From an uncultured Chloroflexota bacterium (GTDB taxonomy: Bacteria; Chloroflexota; Anaerolineae; Aggregatilineales; Phototrophicaceae), in NCBI GenBank assembly GCA_937974245.1, contig CALJKV010000033.1:32859-96858 (forward strand): a DNA stretch of 64,000 nt. Reading direction: 5' to 3'. Positions within the stretch are counted from its first letter, which is position 1. Each line of letters begins with the position of its first letter. Of the stretch, positions 27,427 through 36,094 are shown one piece after another. The position numbers and the translations under genes were made by a program. The notes under the pieces were generated by a model. That model made no database searches. It saw only the letters and a program-made list of their open reading frames with translations, and had not been told where the DNA came from.

Positions 27427-27717
27427 ATGGATTTATCATCGCTCAACCTTGTTCTGGATTTCGTGCTTGTTGTCGCTTCGTTATGGATGGTCATCGTAGT
27501 GCGCGGTATCGGTGGTATCGTCGGTAGGTCACTGAATCTGATCGTTGCCGGCGCTATCGTACTGGGGTTCGCTCACCTGGTAGCGACTTTCGGCGGGCCA
27601 GGCCAATTGGGGATATTTGACGGAGTAACCAACAACTTCGTCCACCGCCTGATCGTGCTGATCGGGTTTGTGCTGGTGGTCTTTGGCTTCCGCCAGATTC
27701 GCGCCATCAAAGAGTAA
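27427..27717 (+). CDS. Small membrane protein of unknown function
   Basis: A 96-residue protein with three hydrophobic helices (about 5-25, 30-50 and 66-86) and a basic C-terminal tail (RQIRAIKE). AGGGAG lies 9 bases before the ATG at 27427; the frame opens earlier at 27394 without a ribosome site. Not recognised. It follows the kinase-PAS gene by 77 bases and may be co-transcribed with it. Its 3' end and terminator occur a second time, decayed, at 32620-32730. Confidence 0.75.
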   Translation: MDLSSLNLVLDFVLVVASLWMVIVVRGIGGIVGRSLNLIVAGAIVLGFAHLVATFGGPGQLGIFDGVTNNFVHRLIVLIGFVLVVFGFRQIRAIKE

Positions 27718-27745
27718 CCCCTGTCTATCACCCCAGCTATATCTG

Positions 27746-27772
27746 AAGCCCGGTCGCACCACCGGGCTTTTT
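27746..27772 (+). terminator. Rho-independent terminator after the small membrane protein
   Basis: AAGCCCGGT (27746-27754) and ACCGGGCTT (27761-27769) with a 6-base loop, then TTTTT. An almost identical copy lies at 32705-32730. Confidence 0.9.
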
Positions 27773-27794
27773 CAGATCATCGTACGCACAAGCC

Positions 27795-28436
27795 TCAGGA
27801 ATTACCCTTGCCTTGCCCCCGATTGCCTCCGGGGTTGTTGTTCCCATTATTGTTCCCTTGTCCCGCATTGTTCCCACCCGGATTTGTGCCCTGGCTATCG
27901 CTACCACACCGCCTCCGCCATCCGGAGGCCGGCGCCCATTCCGGCGGAGGATTATTACAGGTGCCGTCATCATACCAGGCAGATGCGGTGACAGAATTGG
28001 CGTTTGGCGTGTCCGCTAAAGTGTCCTCCCCGGCGAACATCTCGGTTGCTTCTGGCGCTGGCGTTTCGGCGATTTCGGTGGTGACTTCTGGTGTCGGCGT
28101 TTCGGTGGTTTCGATGGTCACTTCTGGCCCCGGCGTTTCGGTAATCATGATGATGTCGGAACGCGGAGTCGCTGTTTCAACCAAACCCGGCGACACTTGC
28201 CCGCTAAAAATCCACATCGCAACGAGCACAATGACAGCGATCAGAATACCCACAACGATCGGCAGATGAGCACTGATCCAGTTCGGCGCTGAACCCGGTA
28301 CAGGCGGTGTGTCAAAAGCCTCCAACATGCGCCGCCGGATACCATCTACCGCCGCCGGACGCAGATGCGCATGGGGCGCATTTTGCAGTCGTTCGATCAG
28401 TGCCTGTTCTTCTGAAGTAAACTGTTCGCCGTTCAT
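27795..28436 (-). CDS. Probable anti-sigma factor with Asn/Gly-rich outer tail
   Basis: A 213-residue protein. The N-terminal part (MNGEQFTSEEQALIERLQNAPHAHLRP) is cytoplasmic, followed by one transmembrane helix (LPIVVGILIAVIVLVAMWIF, about 60-80). The outer part is a Thr/Glu/Pro-rich linker with repeats of ETPTPEV type, a short Cys-containing segment (GTCNNPPPEWAP) and a Gly/Asn-rich tail ending GQGKGNS. The sigma gene stop (TGA) and this ATG overlap as TGATG, so the two are translationally coupled; GGAG lies 7 bases upstream. The call as anti-sigma rests on this coupling and on topology rather than on a domain match. Confidence 0.75.
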   Translation of the reverse strand: MNGEQFTSEEQALIERLQNAPHAHLRPAAVDGIRRRMLEAFDTPPVPGSAPNWISAHLPIVVGILIAVIVLVAMWIFSGQVSPGLVETATPRSDIIMITETPGPEVTIETTETPTPEVTTEIAETPAPEATEMFAGEDTLADTPNANSVTASAWYDDGTCNNPPPEWAPASGWRRRCGSDSQGTNPGGNNAGQGNNNGNNNPGGNRGQGKGNS

Positions 28437-29011
28437 CACTCTTCTCCCCGCAGATAACTACGGGATTTGCCGTGCTTGCCCAGGGCTTTCGCCAGCGCCT
28501 GGAGCGCCCGGTGCTGCATAACCCGAATAGCGGCCTCGCTCTTGTGCATTATCTTGGCTACCTGGGCATGTGGCATCTGGTGCATAAACCGCAGGATCAG
28601 CAGTGTTTGGTAATCTTCCGAAAGTGTGCGCAGCGCTTCCCGCAACCGGGCACGCTCCTCGTGTTTAGCAATCGTGCCAAAGGGGTCGGTATCATCTGAC
28701 ACCTGATTTTCCGAAAGCTCACCTTCGATTACATGTTTTTTGCTACGGTAGTAGTCAGCTATACGGGATGCGGCAATACGATACAGCCACGCGCCAAGCG
28801 GCGCACCGATATACTGGTAAGTTGGTAGCCCGGTTACCATGCGAACGAAAACTTCAGCCGTCAAGTCCTCGGCCACCTGGTCAGACTCCACCCGGTAGCT
28901 GATATAGTTAAAGATCGGCTGCACATAGGCTTCGTAAAGAGTGCCGATGGCCTCCTTATCGCCTTGTTGGGCCTGCTGGATAAGCTGGTATTCATCAGGG
29001 CGTGGTTGCAT
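28436..29011 (-). CDS. RNA polymerase ECF sigma factor
   Basis: A 191-residue sigma-70 family factor. Sigma2 is seen at IFNYISYRVESDQVAEDLTAEVFVRM and sigma4 at LRTLSEDYQTLLILRFMHQM, with the helix-turn-helix AQVAKIMHKSEAAIRVMQHRAL. The frame opens at 29188, but MQPRPDEYQLIQQ at 29011 is the natural ECF start; a CATAAT box lies close upstream, so the leader is short. It is coupled to the anti-sigma gene (TGATG) and lies head-on to two secreted repeat proteins, which are the likely regulon by position. Confidence 0.93.
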   Translation of the reverse strand: MQPRPDEYQLIQQAQQGDKEAIGTLYEAYVQPIFNYISYRVESDQVAEDLTAEVFVRMVTGLPTYQYIGAPLGAWLYRIAASRIADYYRSKKHVIEGELSENQVSDDTDPFGTIAKHEERARLREALRTLSEDYQTLLILRFMHQMPHAQVAKIMHKSEAAIRVMQHRALQALAKALGKHGKSRSYLRGEE

Positions 29012-29224
29012 AATTGTATTATGCCTTAGTTGGCCGCAGTTGACATCTCTTTCCCCATACCAAACGTCAGAATTGCGCTTCTGCCCATTAAACCGCCAAT
29101 CTGAGCTGAATGTTACCATCATGGGAAAATCCGTTAGCGATCCGCCGTGAATTCTGCGTATGACCCGGAACAGAGCGAGGAGACCCACGGCCTCCCCGCT
29201 GCATTGATACTGTTAAATTGCTAA

Positions 29225-31054
29225 TTACGGCGCACAGTGCAGGGTAGACTGTGGTTGGCTTTTACCTGGATGCCCGATTTGCTGGTCGGCTTCCAGTGTA
29301 ACTGTTCCGCCGCCGTTATACTGGATTTCCATCGTGCCACCGCCCTCAAGTTGCACGACACCGGACTCAATCACTTCATAACCGACAATCAGACGGTACT
29401 CGGTTGGTGCTGCCATATCGCCTTCAGTGGACTCGCCCATATTGGTGATGGTAAAGACCGCCACCCCGCCCATACACATGCCGGTTACTTGCAGGCTTGA
29501 GCAGTCCAGACGGTCTGGATTGCTGTTCTGGCACTGCGGTGGTACACCGGGTACAGGCTCTTCCGTTGGTACAGGCTCTTCTGTTGGCACAGGCTCTTCC
29601 GTCGGTACAGGCTCTTCTGTCGCCTGATAACAGGCGATGCTAAGAACGATGTCGTTGTTACCAACGATGAGGGTCAGGTCCCCCGGCAATTCATATTGCA
29701 GGAAGAAAGTCTCATTGTTGAGTAGGCTAACCATACCCGATTCTACTGTTCCAAAGGCGTCTATGACCTCGAATGCCACTGGCTCGACCATATCGTCGCC
29801 AAGATTGGTGATGGCAAATGTGCTCAGCCCTTCTATGTTGCAATAGGCATCAGCAAATAGGTTAGGCGTGGCATCCGGCGTCGGTTCCTCTGTCGGAACT
29901 GGTTCGGTACTGCACTCCGCCCTGGCTATGACCAACCCACCGTCAATTGTGAGTGTCAGGTTATCGGGCATAGGATAGCTGAGCGTGATGGACTCTCCGC
30001 CGAGAAGAAACACTGAGCCAAAGTCAATTAGGCCGGCAGTATCCGACACGACCTCGTAATCTACCGGGTCTACCATGTCGCCGCCAGAGTTGGTGATAAC
30101 AAAGTAAGTTGATCCATCCTCCGCGCAGAAGCCGTCCGCAGCCAATATCGGGGGGTCTCCAACCGGCGGTTCTTCTGTCACCGGGGCGCAGTTCGTCGTG
30201 AGGACAAGCAGGCCATCCGCGACGATGAGGGTTAGCCCGTCATAACCATTCACATAGTCTAGGAGAAGACTCTCGTCACTGGCTAATAAGAAATTGCCCT
30301 CATCAAGTGTTGTGTTGCTATCATCCATAACAACGTAGGGCAGGGTATTCATCATATCACCACCGGTATTGGTGACAATGAAGTGGATAAAGCCGTCCGA
30401 ACAATAACCGTCACCTATCAGAGTGAATTGATCCAGTGGGGTTGGTTCTTCAGTAGGAACAGGTTCTTCAGTAGGTACCGGCTCCTGAACCGGCGCACAG
30501 TGCAGTGTTGTCCGGGGATGGCTGTTACCCGGATGACCGATTTGCTGATCGGTTTCCAGTGTGACGGTCCCGCCGCCCGTATAGGTGATTTCCATCGTAC
30601 TATCGCCATCAAGCAGGACGATGCCGTCTTCGACCACGATGCCATCCACGACCAGACGGTATTCAGTACCAGAAACCATATCACCATCGCCCGGTTCCCC
30701 GGTGTTCCTGATGGTAAAAACTGCCGCGTTGCCGTCACAGATACCACTGACTTCCAGGCTAGAACAGTCGAGCCGGTCTGGATTATTCTTCTGGCACGCC
30801 AACTGGATGTTACTGCTATTAACCAGTGGTTCCGGGGTAGGCTGACGCTGTCCGTTGCCCCCCTGGTTATTTCCATGTCCCTGGCCGGGGTTATTCACCT
30901 GGCCGGGTGCATTGTCCCGCCCATGATCGCCATTATTACCGTTGTTACCATTATTGCCGTTACCCTGCGAGAGAATAGGGCCAGCAGCCAGCAAAGCAAC
31001 CAGGCAAATCATGAGTGCGATGAGCAGTCGCCTAAGAAAAGTACGTGTATGCAT
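29225..31054 (-). CDS. Secreted multidomain repeat protein with paralogous end domains
   Basis: A 609-residue exported protein. The signal peptide is MHTRTFLRRLLIALMICLVALLAAG, followed by an Asn/Gly-rich tract. Five beta-type domains follow. The first and last are clear paralogues (KNNPDRLDCSSLEVSG..QQIGHPGNS, and NSNPDRLDCSSLQVTG..QQIGHPGKS). Three related middle domains (GYCSDGFIHFIVTNTGGDM type) lie between them. Linkers are EEPVPTEEP repeats. Domains have paired Cys. The start at 31054 is set by GGAGGT 7 bases upstream; the frame opens earlier at 31099. The beta domains recall CARDB-like adhesion modules, but no family is certain. Confidence 0.85.
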   Translation of the reverse strand: MHTRTFLRRLLIALMICLVALLAAGPILSQGNGNNGNNGNNGDHGRDNAPGQVNNPGQGHGNNQGGNGQRQPTPEPLVNSSNIQLACQKNNPDRLDCSSLEVSGICDGNAAVFTIRNTGEPGDGDMVSGTEYRLVVDGIVVEDGIVLLDGDSTMEITYTGGGTVTLETDQQIGHPGNSHPRTTLHCAPVQEPVPTEEPVPTEEPTPLDQFTLIGDGYCSDGFIHFIVTNTGGDMMNTLPYVVMDDSNTTLDEGNFLLASDESLLLDYVNGYDGLTLIVADGLLVLTTNCAPVTEEPPVGDPPILAADGFCAEDGSTYFVITNSGGDMVDPVDYEVVSDTAGLIDFGSVFLLGGESITLSYPMPDNLTLTIDGGLVIARAECSTEPVPTEEPTPDATPNLFADAYCNIEGLSTFAITNLGDDMVEPVAFEVIDAFGTVESGMVSLLNNETFFLQYELPGDLTLIVGNNDIVLSIACYQATEEPVPTEEPVPTEEPVPTEEPVPGVPPQCQNSNPDRLDCSSLQVTGMCMGGVAVFTITNMGESTEGDMAAPTEYRLIVGYEVIESGVVQLEGGGTMEIQYNGGGTVTLEADQQIGHPGKSQPQSTLHCAP

Positions 31055-31383
31055 CGCGTTAACCTCCATTATGCGGATATCAACTGAACGGGGTATCATC
31101 GCCCCTTATCAATGGAGAAAACGTTGATGCGTATTGCATGTTACGCTGAAAAATCCAATGTATGCGAATTATTACCACTTCTGGTACAGAAGTCCCGTAG
31201 GGTCTGGGCTGATTGGTCGTTTCTCTCACAAAATTCCCCACTTCAAGTTGTATGTAACATTGCCTTGTGCAGCACGTTTTTATGGATACGACGACCGGAT
31301 AACGGATACTCATTATCGAGCAGAGATGAACCATGCGGTTGTCATCTATATGGACCAACGGACTTAAGGGAGAATTCCAACTC
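31055..31383. other. Divergent intergenic region between two secreted repeat protein genes
   Basis: 329 bases without a supportable gene. It should hold both divergent promoters. AT-rich boxes occur near 31150 and 31310, but I see no -35/-10 pair strong enough to place either start. The small open frames here are on both strands and have no ribosome site. Confidence 0.4.
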
Positions 31384-32601
31384 ATGAAGCACAATGCCTG
31401 TAAAAAGATCGGCGTAATCCTGTTATCGGTCGTGCTGTTGTTGACAACAGTGCCCATTTTCGCTCAAAGTATCCCGACAGGATCGGGACCAGAAATAGTT
31501 GTTACCGGTTCACTCTCCTTCAGTAACGGCGACATCATGGTAGCTGGGTATATTCTTGCCCCCGCCGGAGGATTTATCCCTTCAGCGTATACTGAGGGCG
31601 ATGTCGTCATTGTCACCGGAATTCTGTTGCCGGATGGCCTCACGATCCAAGTGACTGAGCTGCTGCTGGTAACAGATACGGATGAGGACGGTGTGGATGA
31701 CACGATTGACAATTGTCCTAATGTCGCCAACGCCGATCAGCTTGATACGGATAGCGATGGTGTGGGCGATGCCTGTGATCCGGACAATCTGGATACCGAC
31801 ATAGATGGTATTGTGGACAGCCTGGATAACTGCCCGCTCGTTGCCAATGCCGACCAACTCGACAGTGATGGCGACGGTGTGGGCGATGTCTGTGACCCGG
31901 ACAACCTGGATACCGATATGGATGGTATTGTGGATAGCCTCGATAACTGCCCGCTTGTCGCCAATGCCGACCAACTCGACAGTGATGGCGATGGTGTGGG
32001 CGATGCCTGTGATCCGGACAATCTGGATACCGATATGGATGGTATTGTGGATAGCCTCGATAACTGCCCGCTTGTCGCCAATGCCGACCAACTCGACAGT
32101 GATGGCGATGGTGTGGGCGATGCCTGTGATACGATTGATGCTGATGCCTGCAAAGCCCCTGGACATCCGACTGCGACTCGCCTCGCGAATTCATTCGGCG
32201 TGGACTACAGCGTGGTCATCGGGATGTTCTGTGATGGGTTTGGTTTTGGGGAAATCGCCCGCGCGCTTGTTCTGGCCGAAACCAGTGAAGGTGAAGTAAC
32301 CGCTGAAGATCTGCTGGCAAGGAAAGCATCCGGCGAAGGCTGGGGCAGTATCATCCGTGAAAGCGGGATACACCCATCCGAATTGGCACCAGGGCGCGTT
32401 GTCAAATCAAGCGATACGGATGAAGCTGATGACTCAGTCATTGAGTCCCAAAGAAACAACAACGGTAATAGTGGCAACAATGGGCAGGGCAATAGCGGGA
32501 ACAACGGTAATAGTGGTAACAATGGACGGGGCAATAGCGGCAATAACGGGAATAGCGGGAACAATGGCGGTGGTAATGGGCGAGGTAACGGTAAACCTTA
32601 G
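31384..32601 (+). CDS. Secreted DUF5666-like / thrombospondin type 3 repeat protein
   Basis: A 405-residue protein with signal peptide (MKHNACKKIGVILLSVVLLLTTVPIFAQ). A DUF5666-like beta domain (VVTGSLSFSNGDIMVAG, YTEGDVVIVTGILLPDG) comes first. Four calcium-binding TSP3 units follow (DTDxDGVxDxxDNCPxVANADQLDxDxDGVGDAC), three of them 39-residue units. Next is a helical domain of about 75 residues (ANSFGVDYSVVIGMFCDGFGFGEIARAL, ASGEGWGSIIRESGIHPSEL) of a type I associate with Chloroflexota secreted proteins. The tail is Asn/Gly/Ser-rich. The ATG at 31384 is preceded by GGGAG 11 bases upstream. It probably binds calcium on the cell surface or outside. Confidence 0.88.
   Translation: MKHNACKKIGVILLSVVLLLTTVPIFAQSIPTGSGPEIVVTGSLSFSNGDIMVAGYILAPAGGFIPSAYTEGDVVIVTGILLPDGLTIQVTELLLVTDTDEDGVDDTIDNCPNVANADQLDTDSDGVGDACDPDNLDTDIDGIVDSLDNCPLVANADQLDSDGDGVGDVCDPDNLDTDMDGIVDSLDNCPLVANADQLDSDGDGVGDACDPDNLDTDMDGIVDSLDNCPLVANADQLDSDGDGVGDACDTIDADACKAPGHPTATRLANSFGVDYSVVIGMFCDGFGFGEIARALVLAETSEGEVTAEDLLARKASGEGWGSIIRESGIHPSELAPGRVVKSSDTDEADDSVIESQRNNNGNSGNNGQGNSGNNGNSGNNGRGNSGNNGNSGNNGGGNGRGNGKP
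31777..32127 (+). repeat. Three tandem 117-bp repeats encoding TSP3 units
   Basis: Units at 31777-31893, 31894-32010 and 32011-32127. By eye units 2 and 3 differ at only 2 of 117 bases and unit 1 at about 8. A shorter, more diverged unit precedes at 31678-31776. This points to recent tandem expansion inside the gene. Confidence 0.95.
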
Positions 32602-32619
32602 CTCTAGAATGTTAACCCC

Positions 32620-32676
32620 CACCGGATTCCATTGATGATCTTCGGCTTCCGCCAGGTTCGTGTCATCAAAGAATAA
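32620..32676 (+). pseudogene. 3'-end remnant of the 27427 small membrane protein gene
   Basis: From 32641 the bases encode FGFRQVRVIKE then a stop, matching FGFRQIRAIKE and stop of the gene ending at 27717. Before that, TTGATGATC (LMI) aligns with CTGGTGGTC (LVV) of the intact gene, and one base is missing further up, so the frame is broken and no start exists. Similarity fades before about 32620. From 32632 the copy and its terminator follow the original almost base for base. Confidence 0.85.
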
Positions 32677-32704
32677 CCCCTGCCTATCACCTCGGCTATA
32701 TCTG

Positions 32705-32730
32705 AAGCCCGGTCGCACCACCGGGCTTTT
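32705..32730 (+). terminator. Second copy of the 27746 terminator
   Basis: AAGCCCGGT (32705-32713) and ACCGGGCTT (32720-32728) with TTTT, the same stem and loop as at 27746-27772. It now probably terminates the TSP3 repeat gene 100 bases upstream. Confidence 0.85.
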
Positions 32731-32879
32731 GCTTATGTTGCACCCCGGCATTCTAGGGCGAAAAAGATTTGGAACATGGGTTGAAAATGCGGATAATAGC
32801 TGCTTCTCGTAACATGTGGTGAGCGGCGTCATCGTGCGCCGTCGCTAGGTTGTATCTAATACGGATGAGGAAAATCACC

Positions 32880-34043
32880 ATGCATATCACGATTGACCAT
32901 GACTATATCACTCGCACGCTGGTTGACCTAGTACAGATCAATTCTGTGAATCCGTTGCTGGCGGCGGACGGCGCGGGGGAAGGTGAAATTGCCGAGTATA
33001 TCGAAGTTGCGCTGCGGCGAATTGGCCTGGACGTGGAGACCCAGGAACCGCTGCCAGGGCGCAAGAATGTCATCGGCTTTCTACCAGGCACGGGCGGTGG
33101 GCGCTCGTTGATGCTCAATGCCCATACTGATACCGTTGGAGTTGAAGGCATGGCTGCGCCGTTTTCCGGCGAAATACGTGATAACCGGGTGTATGGGCGC
33201 GGGGCATTCGATATGAAAGCCAGTTCCGCAGCCTGCCTGGGGATGCTTAAGGCGCTGGTCGAACAGAACATTCGGCCAGGTGGTGATGTCTTCTTCACTG
33301 CTGTCATTGACGAAGAGGCGGGCAGCGCCGGTACGGAGGCGATTGTCGCTGCATATAAGGCGGATGGCGCGATTGTAACTGAACCCACCGGCTTACAGGT
33401 GTGCGGCGGCCACCGGGGTTTCTGGAATATCGAATTGGCGACTACCGGACGCGCCGCACATGGCAGTCATTATGCAGTTGGCGTGGATGCCAACACAATG
33501 ATGGGGCGACTATTGGTGGAAATTGAGAAGCTGTCGCAGCATCTCGTCGCGCAGACCGGGCACCCGCTTTTAGGGCCATCGTCAGTGCATATTCCCTTAA
33601 TTCAGGGTGGCACGTCGCGCTACGTGTATGCGGCGCAGTGTCGGGCGGAGCTCGAGTGGCGCAGCATTCCTGGCGAAGACCGCGACTCGATGGTGTCGAC
33701 TCTTCAGGCAATTTCAGACCGGTTGCAGGCGGCAGACCCGCAGTTCAAGGCGACGATTACCCCTCTCTTCGGGCGTGATCCGTATGCCGTTGACCCAGAC
33801 GCGGCCGTTGTGGGCGCGGTTTCGCGGGCGGTACGGGCAGTTCGCGGCGTTGAGCCGGTGCTTTACGGAGAAAAATGGTGGATGGATTCGGCACTCCTGG
33901 GTAGTGCTGGTATCGAGACGGTGATTATCGGCCCGACGGGAGGCGGTGCCCACGCGGCAGAAGAATGGGTCGAGCTTGACTCGGTGATGACCTTCACCTA
34001 CATCCTGGCCGCCGCGACACTCGATTATTGCCGGGCCGGGTGA
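32880..34043 (+). CDS. M20 family peptidase (ArgE/DapE-like)
   Basis: A 387-residue cytosolic zinc hydrolase, likely a deacetylase or dipeptidase. It has the family motifs LNAHTDTVG (metal His and Asp), GRGAFDMKAS (bridging Asp), DEEAGSAGTE (catalytic Glu and metal Glu) and a C-terminal metal-ligand region ending GPTGGGAHAAEEWVEL. A lid domain (GRAAHGSHYAVGVDA) carries the usual substrate His. The frame opens at 32850, but GAGGA lies 8 bases before the ATG at 32880, so I chose that. Substrate cannot be read from sequence; no arginine or lysine genes lie nearby. Confidence 0.9.
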   Translation: MHITIDHDYITRTLVDLVQINSVNPLLAADGAGEGEIAEYIEVALRRIGLDVETQEPLPGRKNVIGFLPGTGGGRSLMLNAHTDTVGVEGMAAPFSGEIRDNRVYGRGAFDMKASSAACLGMLKALVEQNIRPGGDVFFTAVIDEEAGSAGTEAIVAAYKADGAIVTEPTGLQVCGGHRGFWNIELATTGRAAHGSHYAVGVDANTMMGRLLVEIEKLSQHLVAQTGHPLLGPSSVHIPLIQGGTSRYVYAAQCRAELEWRSIPGEDRDSMVSTLQAISDRLQAADPQFKATITPLFGRDPYAVDPDAAVVGAVSRAVRAVRGVEPVLYGEKWWMDSALLGSAGIETVIIGPTGGGAHAAEEWVELDSVMTFTYILAAATLDYCRAG

Positions 34044-34154
34044 AGCAAGTCTCCTCTTTATCCTTTACACTGATAACAAGCTGCACAACGTTGTCAACGC
34101 GGGGTTGCACACGCACTTCTATAACTCAAACTTATTGCAAGAGATTTATATAAC

Positions 34155-34191
34155 GTACCGGGTGATGTAACGACAGACATCTGCCCGGTAC
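34155..34191 (+). promoter_or_regulatory. Hairpin between the M20 peptidase and the histidine kinase
   Basis: GTACCGGG (34155-34162) pairs with CCCGGTAC (34184-34191), and GATGT with ACATC inside, leaving a small bulge and a loop of 8 bases. No T-run follows. It may be a terminator of the peptidase gene or an operator/leader structure of the kinase gene. The rest of 34044-34342 shows nothing clear. Confidence 0.5.
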
Positions 34192-34342
34192 ACGGCCATT
34201 GATTCGTGAATGGTTTACGAATCCGCATGTTTCTTTGTCTTACGGAAAATTAACCCGTGTTAATATTGATCTGAATCATCTCAGAATGTTGATCTTGGTT
34301 TATCTGGGCCAGAGCATACCCAAAAGCTACCGGATTCCTTGC

Positions 34343-36094
34343 ATGGAAATATTCTACGCATCTTATCTCATTATCACGGCAATAGGCACCGTGCTGCTGG
34401 CAGTAGGTGCTTATTATGGTTGGACTCGCCGTTCAGAAACCAACGGTGCACTGTTTTTCGCGGGGATGTTGGTCGCCGGTGTCTTTGCCAATCTCATGTT
34501 TCTGGGCATGGGGCTTAGCCAATCCCACGAAGCAATCTTTTTCTTTGGCCGGGCGCGTTTTCTGGGGATCGGCGTGTTTCCCGGGCTGATGTTTTGTTTT
34601 GTGCTGGCGTATAACGGCAGGCAAACCTCCCTGAAGCTGTTTCTTCTTTTGGAAGTTATTCCAGCGCTCTCCATACTCATGTTGTGGACGGACACCCCAC
34701 ACGGGTTATTTTACTCATCATGGGGAACCTATTTACAAAACGGGATGATGTTTGAGAAAGTCGTATATGCTACTGGCTATTGGGTCTATATCATCTACCA
34801 GTATGCGCTGTTGATTATCGCCTTTATCATTCTTATTGTCAGTTCGTGGCAATCACGCGGGATTCACCGCCACCGATACCTGCTGGTTGCCATCGGCGCG
34901 ACAATCGCTTTCGCCTTCAGTATGCCATCCACACTTGGAATCTTGCCGTTCACCTATCCCAACCTGAATCAGTTCGGCGTGCTGGTGATCGGGCTGACTC
35001 TCGCTCTGGCATTTTTTCGATTCAGGCTGTTGGATATTCGCCCCATCGCGCACAACCTTGTCATTGAAAACCTGCGTGACGGTGTGCTGGTTCTGGATAA
35101 GCGTGGGCGGATTGTAGATATTAATGCGGCTGCGGAAAAACTAATGGATTTTGCAGGGGGTGGTGGGCCGATAGGCAAATCGCTCCGCGAAGCCTTTGCC
35201 GGTCATTCTGACCTGGCAGAATGGTTGGATAGGTCGGGACAAGGCACACGGGAAATTCAGGTTGTGCGGAGCGATACCCAGATGAATTATGAATTACGAG
35301 AATCGCTTATTCGCCTTAAGACCGGCGACATTGTGGGAGAGGTTATCCTGCTGCGCGATATTACGACACAAAAAAGAGCGCGGCAGCAGGCTATAGCAGC
35401 GACCATCTCTCAAGAAAAGATGAAACTCATGAGCAGTTTCATCGCCAGTTCCTCGCATGACCTGCGCACGCCTCTCACAGTCATCAATACCAGTGTGTAT
35501 CTCTTGCGCAGGACGACAGATACCACTGATCGCGACAAACGGTTGGATATCATCGAACGCCAGACTAAGCGATTAGAATGGTTCATAGAACAACTGCATG
35601 AGTTGATCGAACTCAGCCAAGATCCAAAGATGGAGATCACTGCCGTCCAGTTAAACGACTTGCAAAAAACGCTGTCACGGCGGTTGCAGATGCTGATTAA
35701 CGAAAAACAAACCACCATTGATTGGCAGTTGCAGCCCGATATGCCAGCTATTCAGGCCGACGCTTCGTTGATTGCGACCGCCTTTGAGCATCTGTTGCAT
35801 AATGGGCTGATCTACACCCAGGATGGTGGGAAAATCGCCATACGAAGCTACGCTACTGAGGATAACGCCGTGATTGAAGTCGAAGACAACGGTATCGGAA
35901 TCGCCCCTGAGTATCACGCGGTCATTTTCGACCAGTTTTATAAAACCGATACCGCTCGAACCAGCAATGAGAGTGGTGCCGGACTGGGGCTGACCATCGT
36001 TAAGATGATCATGGATATACATAACGGCGATGTTTCGCTGACCAGCATTCCTGGTAAGGGAAGCACCTTTCGTCTGATTTTTCCGAGGGTGTAG
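34343..36094 (+). CDS. Membrane histidine kinase with 7TM-type sensor and PAS domain
   Basis: A 583-residue sensor kinase. The first 235 residues hold about seven hydrophobic helices of the HisKA_7TM type (PF16927). A PAS domain follows (IENLRDGVLVLDKRGRIVDINAAAEKL). The HisKA domain has H372 in SSHDLRTPLTV, and the HATPase domain has VEDNGIGIAPEY, FDQFYKTD and GLGLTIVKMIMD. Both catalytic halves look intact. The frame opens at 34199; the first convincing start is the ATG at 34343 (MEIFYASYLI). No response regulator gene is adjacent, so the partner is elsewhere. Confidence 0.92.
   Translation: MEIFYASYLIITAIGTVLLAVGAYYGWTRRSETNGALFFAGMLVAGVFANLMFLGMGLSQSHEAIFFFGRARFLGIGVFPGLMFCFVLAYNGRQTSLKLFLLLEVIPALSILMLWTDTPHGLFYSSWGTYLQNGMMFEKVVYATGYWVYIIYQYALLIIAFIILIVSSWQSRGIHRHRYLLVAIGATIAFAFSMPSTLGILPFTYPNLNQFGVLVIGLTLALAFFRFRLLDIRPIAHNLVIENLRDGVLVLDKRGRIVDINAAAEKLMDFAGGGGPIGKSLREAFAGHSDLAEWLDRSGQGTREIQVVRSDTQMNYELRESLIRLKTGDIVGEVILLRDITTQKRARQQAIAATISQEKMKLMSSFIASSSHDLRTPLTVINTSVYLLRRTTDTTDRDKRLDIIERQTKRLEWFIEQLHELIELSQDPKMEITAVQLNDLQKTLSRRLQMLINEKQTTIDWQLQPDMPAIQADASLIATAFEHLLHNGLIYTQDGGKIAIRSYATEDNAVIEVEDNGIGIAPEYHAVIFDQFYKTDTARTSNESGAGLGLTIVKMIMDIHNGDVSLTSIPGKGSTFRLIFPRV

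Noticed and set aside
31582..32166. Repetitive open frames antisense to the TSP3 repeats
   Set aside because: Their repeats mirror the 117-bp DNA repeats of the sense gene; no start signals.
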